Assembly (NCBI GenBank): GCA_001897835.1
Contig: MKUN01000022.1
Span: forward strand, 28,753 to 92,752
Source: Bacteroidetes bacterium 46-16
GTDB lineage: Bacteria; Bacteroidota; Bacteroidia; Chitinophagales; Chitinophagaceae
DNA length: 64,000 nt
Reading direction: 5' to 3'
Positions 60,403 through 64,000 of the stretch are shown here, piece by piece. How positions within the stretch are numbered: the stretch's first letter is position 1; each line of letters begins with the position of its first letter. A model generated the notes under the pieces. That model saw only the letters and a list, made by a program, of their open reading frames with translations. It was not told the origin of the DNA and searched no databases. A program made the position numbers and the translations under genes.

Positions 60403-61836
60403 ATGACGATGCTCATAGTCATTATAGTACTGGCGTTGATATTTGATTATATTAACGGCTTTCATGATGCTGCCAATTCTATAGCAACCATCGTATCTAC
60501 CAAGGTGCTTACACCCCTGCAGGCAGTACTTTGGGCAGCCTTGTTCAATTTCCTGGCCTTCTTCATCTTCAAAGACCATGGCGTGGCCAATACCATTGCC
60601 AAAACCGTGAAGGCCGAGGTGATCACCCTGCCCGTTATCATTTGCGGCCTGCTGGCTGCCATCGGATGGAACCTCCTTACCTGGTGGTTCGGCATACCCT
60701 CCAGTTCTTCGCATACCCTCATCGGCGGCTTTGCCGGTGCGGCCATAGCCCATGCCGGTTTCGATTCCGTTAGCCCCGAGCCGGTCATTAAAACAGTTAG
60801 CTTTATCGTGCTGGCCCCATTTGTGGGCATGATCATAGCCTTCGTCGTCTCGCTCTGGTTCATCAACTCTTTCCGAAAGGGCATACTGCCCCGCCTGGTA
60901 TCGCTGGGCATCATCGTGGGCATCATAGCGGTCATGTTCATCGTCATCAATACCTCCACCTCCCGCATCATCGGCATCAAGGCCGAAAATGCCCCTACTG
61001 AGCAGGGCGTGCTGGTCAAGGACGTGATCTACAACTCGCCGGCCCAGCATATGGGGCTGAAGAAGAACGACCGGGTGCTGGAAGTGGACAAAACACCTGT
61101 GCATACCGTTAACGATCTCGACGCCATACTCATAAAGCACAGCCGCCGCGATAATATATCGTTCCTGCTGGCGCGCGATGATAAACCGGAAAATATTTTT
61201 ACCACCTACCAGTCCAAATACGATTCGCGCATGGTGGAGATGTTCGTTTACGGCGAGAATTTCAAATGGTTGCTGCTGGCCTTTATCGTTATCATTATGG
61301 CCGTGTTCACCCTCTTCCTCAGCAGCCTCAATATGGCCCGCTCCACCAAGTGGTTCAAGCGCCTGCAGCTGGTGTCTTCGGCAGCCTTCAGTATAGGCCA
61401 TGGCGGCAACGATGCGCAGAAGGTAATGGGCATCATTACCGTGGCCCTGATAGCCGGCGGGCAAATAGCCAATTTTGAGCAGATGCCCGTATGGGTGCCG
61501 CTGGCCTGCTATACCTCTATGGGCCTGGGCACCATGAGCGGCGGCTGGAAGATCATCAAGACCATGGGCACGCGCATCACCAAGGTGACCCCCTTTGAAG
61601 GTGTGGCTGCGGAGACCGCAGGCGCCATCACCCTCTTCATTACCGAGCAGTTGAAGATACCCGTGAGCACCACGCACACCATCACCGGCTCCATCATAGG
61701 CGTGGGTGCCATCAAACGCCTCTCGGCTGTGCGCTGGGGTGTAACGGTGAACCTGCTCTGGGCCTGGATACTGACCATACCCGTAAGCGGCGTAATGGCA
61801 GCCATCATCTATGCCATCTTCAGCCTGTTCGTATAA
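60403..61836 (+). CDS. PiT-family phosphate permease with a PDZ-like insertion
   Basis: Inorganic phosphate (metal-phosphate/proton) symporter. The two PiT signatures are seen: GFHDAANSIATIVSTK at 19-34 and FSIGHGGNDAQKVMGI at 329-344, with helices on both sides. Between the halves, after a helix ending near 182, residues about 198-262 read as a PDZ-type domain: GVLVKDVIYNSPAQHMGLKK, then DRVLEVDKTPVHTVNDLDAIL and ISFLLARD. Such an insert is unusual for PiT and may bind a partner C-terminus on the soluble side. The length of 477 residues reflects it. Operon with DUF47. Confidence 0.9.
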   Translation: MTMLIVIIVLALIFDYINGFHDAANSIATIVSTKVLTPLQAVLWAALFNFLAFFIFKDHGVANTIAKTVKAEVITLPVIICGLLAAIGWNLLTWWFGIPSSSSHTLIGGFAGAAIAHAGFDSVSPEPVIKTVSFIVLAPFVGMIIAFVVSLWFINSFRKGILPRLVSLGIIVGIIAVMFIVINTSTSRIIGIKAENAPTEQGVLVKDVIYNSPAQHMGLKKNDRVLEVDKTPVHTVNDLDAILIKHSRRDNISFLLARDDKPENIFTTYQSKYDSRMVEMFVYGENFKWLLLAFIVIIMAVFTLFLSSLNMARSTKWFKRLQLVSSAAFSIGHGGNDAQKVMGIITVALIAGGQIANFEQMPVWVPLACYTSMGLGTMSGGWKIIKTMGTRITKVTPFEGVAAETAGAITLFITEQLKIPVSTTHTITGSIIGVGAIKRLSAVRWGVTVNLLWAWILTIPVSGVMAAIIYAIFSLFV

Positions 61837-61866
61837 TTCTACGACCATCATTTATTCATTAAGCAG

Positions 61867-62127
61867 CTAGAAGTAGCGGCTGACCTTGCGGTCTTTAATG
61901 GGCTCACCGCTCATAGTATATAGCCGCTCGCGCAGGCATAATGGTATCTCATAATATTCTTTGCTTTTGTATGGGGGGATGAGTTTTAGTGTGCCATCGG
62001 GGAGGCGGTAGGTGATGCCGGGGATGTGAACCCTTGCCCTAAAAGGGAATTCAAATCTGCTTTGCCGGTTTGGTTGTTTACCTGTTGATTTCCGGCTTTT
62101 GTGGTGGGGTTCCGGTAATGATATACT
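61867..62127 (-). pseudogene. Orphan coding remnant without a start codon
   Basis: A frame open for 86 codons ends at a TAG at 61867. Its last 55 residues have the look of real protein (VHIPGITYRLPDGTLKLIPP, then KSKEYYEIPLCLRERLYTM and SGEPIKDRKVSRYF), but no start codon precedes the good part, and the upstream piece (RKSTGKQPNRQSRFEF) looks degenerate. So it is probably the 3' end of a gene whose 5' part was lost. TTCCGG words in the upstream part recall the repeats at 1384-1528. Not recognised. It covers most of the gene-free stretch 61837-62143. Confidence 0.3.
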
Positions 62128-62143
62128 TCAATATACAAAGTGA

Positions 62144-62464
62144 TTAGTGTTGAAAGAGACGCACGATTAAAACTAAAACGCTAAACGATAGAAGAATCCA
62201 ACCCCAATATGATATAGGAATAAAAAAAAGAGCATGCTCTTTTTTTACTTGTTGCAGCTTTGTCCCCTTAACGGTTAGCCTAATATTTAAATAAAAAGCA
62301 AATAGGGCAGAAATCAGTAGTGCTATCGAAAGTGGATAAGGACTTCTACCATAATAGGTATCGTCATTGGTTATAGCACTTGTGAGTATCTCGCTTATAA
62401 GGGAACAAAGGAACGTGACAACTATTATTAACCAGCCTTTCCCTTTCCATATAATAACAACCAT
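62144..62464 (-). CDS. Small membrane protein of unknown function
   Basis: 106 residues with three hydrophobic segments: about 10-30 (WLIIVVTFLCSLISEILTSAI), 43-60 (PLSIALLISALFAFYLNI), and 82-103 (IPISYWGWILLSFSVLVLIVRLF). No family recognised. It is markedly AT-rich relative to the phosphate operon on its left and belongs to the right-hand islet with the 62680 gene. Start ATG 62464; no signal peptide distinct from the first helix. Confidence 0.55.
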   Translation of the reverse strand: MVVIIWKGKGWLIIVVTFLCSLISEILTSAITNDDTYYGRSPYPLSIALLISALFAFYLNIRLTVKGTKLQQVKKEHALFFIPISYWGWILLSFSVLVLIVRLFQH

Positions 62465-62503
62465 AGATAAGATATTATAAAAAGTTTTAAATAAGCAAAG
62501 TAA

Positions 62504-62666
62504 TCAACGCTCCTTATCAACCTTCGCAGGCGCGTTTGGTACGAGCTTAGATAGCATCTTTTCAATTAGTCCACACAGGTTGTACCCCTGCTTCGTACTT
62601 CTCGATTAGCACTTGACCGGTAAGCCCTTTCTTTTTTTCGTGCCGTGTCTTTTCTGTTTTAGGCAA
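62504..62666 (-). pseudogene. Two short coding-like fragments in different frames
   Basis: Between the two membrane genes the minus strand carries two pieces that look like protein but lie in different frames: from TTG 62666 to a stop at 62562 (MPKTEKTRHEKKKGLTGQV, then LIEKYEAGVQPVWTN) and, overlapping, a piece ending at 62504 (GLIEKMLSKLVPNAPAKVDK). One frame shift would join them. This fits a decayed small gene, though chance is possible. The remainder of 62465-62679 holds nothing else. Confidence 0.25.
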
Positions 62667-62679
62667 ATTGTAAAGTTGC

Positions 62680-63582
62680 TTATTTTGTTTGACCTTGCGC
62701 CATCTTTAGTTCTCTTTGCCTTTCATGAAATTTTTTTGCAAAATCCTTAATTCTTTTGTCACCCTGTGCTATTTCCTTAAATATGGATGACCTTTCCGCT
62801 TCCAAACAATGTAGTACAGTATCTTCTAAAATAATTATATTACCCATTATCCCAGAATAAACCTGCTGCCCATTATCTGTTGTATCTGTCTTATAGCCCA
62901 AGGCTAATCCCTCTAAATAAAACAATCGAAGCCTAATAATGTCTGTTAAGCAGTCGCTATATAGCTCTGCCATGCCTTTATTGGGTATAAGGTCTGCTAA
63001 ATTACCAAGCTTTTGTAGGTGTTCCTGTATTGATTCTAATGCCTTAACACGCTCTCCAATGTCTTTATTTCTCATTGCAATGCGCCCCTCTTTCTGCAAT
63101 CTATGATAAGTTAATATCGGAGCCATCTCTGAAAATTGATAAATTATATTGTTATAGGCATTCATTGTTTCTGTAAGCTCTTTTTGGTTTTCCAGGTTTG
63201 AGTGAAAAGCGGTTATATTGTATTGATCCGTTACAACATCTGCAACAGTTGCTGTTTTCCCAGTTAACTTGACTAATGAATCTATTTGCCCACGGGATAA
63301 TTCAACAAGTTGCGAGTCTTTAGATAGAATTATTGCCGTTTTATCTAACAGAGTATTAAAGTGAATTAGGTCTAATGATGTTGAATCTTGCTTTTCTGAA
63401 ATGTTAAGCATTCGCTCATTCATCTTATTGGCTTGGCAACCCAAATACAGCCCCACAATGCCAATAAATATACCAATCACCGTATTAGAAATTTCGAAAA
63501 TAATCTTTCGGCTAACTTTTGGTCTTTTCGTTATGGATTTGCTGCGCTTCCAATTAAATATTCTCTTAGTGTTCTTCTTCAT
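62680..63582 (-). CDS. Membrane-anchored coiled-coil protein of unknown function
   Basis: 300 residues: a basic N-terminus (MKKNTKRIFNWKRSKSITKRPKVSRK), one membrane segment at about 33-50 (ISNTVIGIFIGIVGLYLGC), then a helical extracytoplasmic domain with heptad-like stretches (MNERMLNISEKQDSTSLDLI, KALESIQEHLQKLGNLADLI). No family recognised. The composition is AT-rich like the neighbour at 62144, from which it is separated by decayed sequence. Start ATG 63582 chosen; ATG 63606 would add eight residues. Confidence 0.55.
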   Translation of the reverse strand: MKKNTKRIFNWKRSKSITKRPKVSRKIIFEISNTVIGIFIGIVGLYLGCQANKMNERMLNISEKQDSTSLDLIHFNTLLDKTAIILSKDSQLVELSRGQIDSLVKLTGKTATVADVVTDQYNITAFHSNLENQKELTETMNAYNNIIYQFSEMAPILTYHRLQKEGRIAMRNKDIGERVKALESIQEHLQKLGNLADLIPNKGMAELYSDCLTDIIRLRLFYLEGLALGYKTDTTDNGQQVYSGIMGNIIILEDTVLHCLEAERSSIFKEIAQGDKRIKDFAKKFHERQRELKMAQGQTK

Positions 63583-63728
63583 ATGTAAGGCTATAAACAA
63601 TCGCATATATCCCAACCACTAAACAAATTCCATAACCTATGTACAATAGTATTATTTACAGTATATAAAAGTTACATAACTTTTCAATTACTGCTCTACG
63701 GTTATAAATTATTGGCTAAAAGATATTG

Positions 63729-63759
63729 AACAGTCAGCTATTCGTAATAGCTGACTGTT
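63729..63759. terminator. Strong hairpin, probable terminator
   Basis: 14-base arms AACAGTCAGCTATT and AATAGCTGACTGTT around CGT. The T-run on the plus strand is only three bases. It lies upstream of the 62680 gene on the minus strand, so it more probably ends a transcript arriving from the right or serves as an insulator. Confidence 0.5.
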
Positions 63760-63832
63760 TGCCTTATAAAGATATGAATTATTTAGCTATCAATTTTTTT
63801 ATACTCTAGCCTTACCACACCTCTCTCCATCT

Positions 63833-63957
63833 GGTCTAAGCGTCCCGCTTAGACCCATGATAACGCAAGCGTCCCGCTTGCGAACTCAGGTCGCCCCTAC
63901 GGGGCTTAAAATAGGATTAGGTCAAATATTACTACAAACAGCCCGCCCCGAAGGGGC
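63833..63957. repeat. Cluster of four REP-like hairpins
   Basis: Four short GC-rich palindromes within 125 bases: GGTCTAAGCG/CGCTTAGACC (63833-63855, loop TCC), CGCAAGCG/CGCTTGCG (63864-63882, loop TCC), GCCCC/GGGGC (63893-63905, loop TAC) and GCCCC/GGGGC (63945-63957, loop GAA). The first two share the core AAGCGTCCCGCTT. This is what REP or BIME arrays look like, and similar elements recur in Bacteroidota intergenic DNA. The stretch 63583-64000 contains no convincing gene. Confidence 0.65.
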
Positions 63958-64000
63958 TAAAAAATAGCACGGTTCCCGCAAGTCCGCCCAAACAAAAAAG

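Noticed and set aside
59794..61851. A 685-codon open frame on the minus strand, antisense to the DUF47 and PiT genes
   Set aside because: It is very His/Gly/Asp/Tyr-rich with no domain and lies opposite two certain genes; such frames arise from codon bias of the coding strand.
63833..63957. CRISPR array
   Set aside because: The palindromes differ in sequence and spacing, and there are no equal-length spacers or cas genes.

Overview
The window looks like a Bacteroidota chromosome, most likely a Chitinophagaceae-type relative. The support is: T9SS sorting domains on four secreted proteins, a GLPGLI protein beside a large outer-membrane beta-barrel receptor, many lipoproteins, Bacteroidota-type -7 promoter boxes (TAnnTTTG) in place of Shine-Dalgarno sites, and families largely confined to that phylum. 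Most of it is ordinary chromosome in short operons. There is one tRNA (Leu, UAG) and no rRNA, CRISPR array, intact insertion sequence or prophage.

Layout. 1-1293: 5' part of purL, reading off the left edge. 1294-3800: an AT-rich accessory islet with a DarT/DarG ADP-ribosylation toxin-antitoxin pair, flanked by a TTTCCGG repeat cluster and a hairpin. 3860-7609: small hypotheticals, a CheY-like regulator, two lipoprotein alpha/beta hydrolases and a 2OG-Fe(II) oxygenase. 7724-10297: two T9SS cargo proteins. 10401-15102: ychF, a PlsC-like acyltransferase operon, a DinB/YfiT protein, a MoxR ATPase and a small hypothetical. 15109-21830: a GLPGLI protein, a TonB-receptor-like barrel, and a large fusion of a GH3 (NagZ-like) domain to a serine beta-lactamase-like domain. 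21878-28807: ispE, an ABC ATPase, a cobalamin adenosyltransferase, a 901-residue T9SS adhesin-like protein, a lipoprotein and an MtfA-type peptidase. 28885-34613: trigger factor, tRNA-Leu, an OmpR-type regulator, a secreted HEMCH protein and glyS. 34750-46759: another receptor-like barrel, rplT/rpmI, miaA, a Cys/Lys-rich secreted peptide, psd, cdsA, a CPBP protease, dxs, an RluE-type pseudouridine synthase, a tandem-repeat lipoprotein and formyl-THF cyclo-ligase. 46853-58271: a DUF4382 lipoprotein, an M16 peptidase, a T9SS protein, a GNAT-like protein, folP, a DUF1599 protein, a DoxX/thioredoxin-like protein and a lone peptide-type ABC permease. 58268-61836: a phosphate-uptake module (porin, DUF47 regulator, PiT permease with a PDZ-like insertion). 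61867-64000: an AT-rich right-hand islet with gene remnants, two membrane proteins of unknown function, and a cluster of REP-like hairpins.

Functional links. ispE and dxs belong to the non-mevalonate isoprenoid pathway; miaA uses its product. cdsA, psd and the PlsC-like protein belong to phospholipid synthesis. folP and the formyl-THF cyclo-ligase serve folate metabolism, and purL uses folate-linked purine synthesis. The porin, DUF47 protein and PiT form one phosphate-acquisition unit.

On the hunt for a new system: the clearest defence locus is DarTG, a known system. The most unusual protein architecture is the PDZ-like domain inside the PiT permease. The most unexplained DNA is the right-hand islet (about 61.9-64 kb). 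I found no multi-gene system that I can confidently call undescribed.
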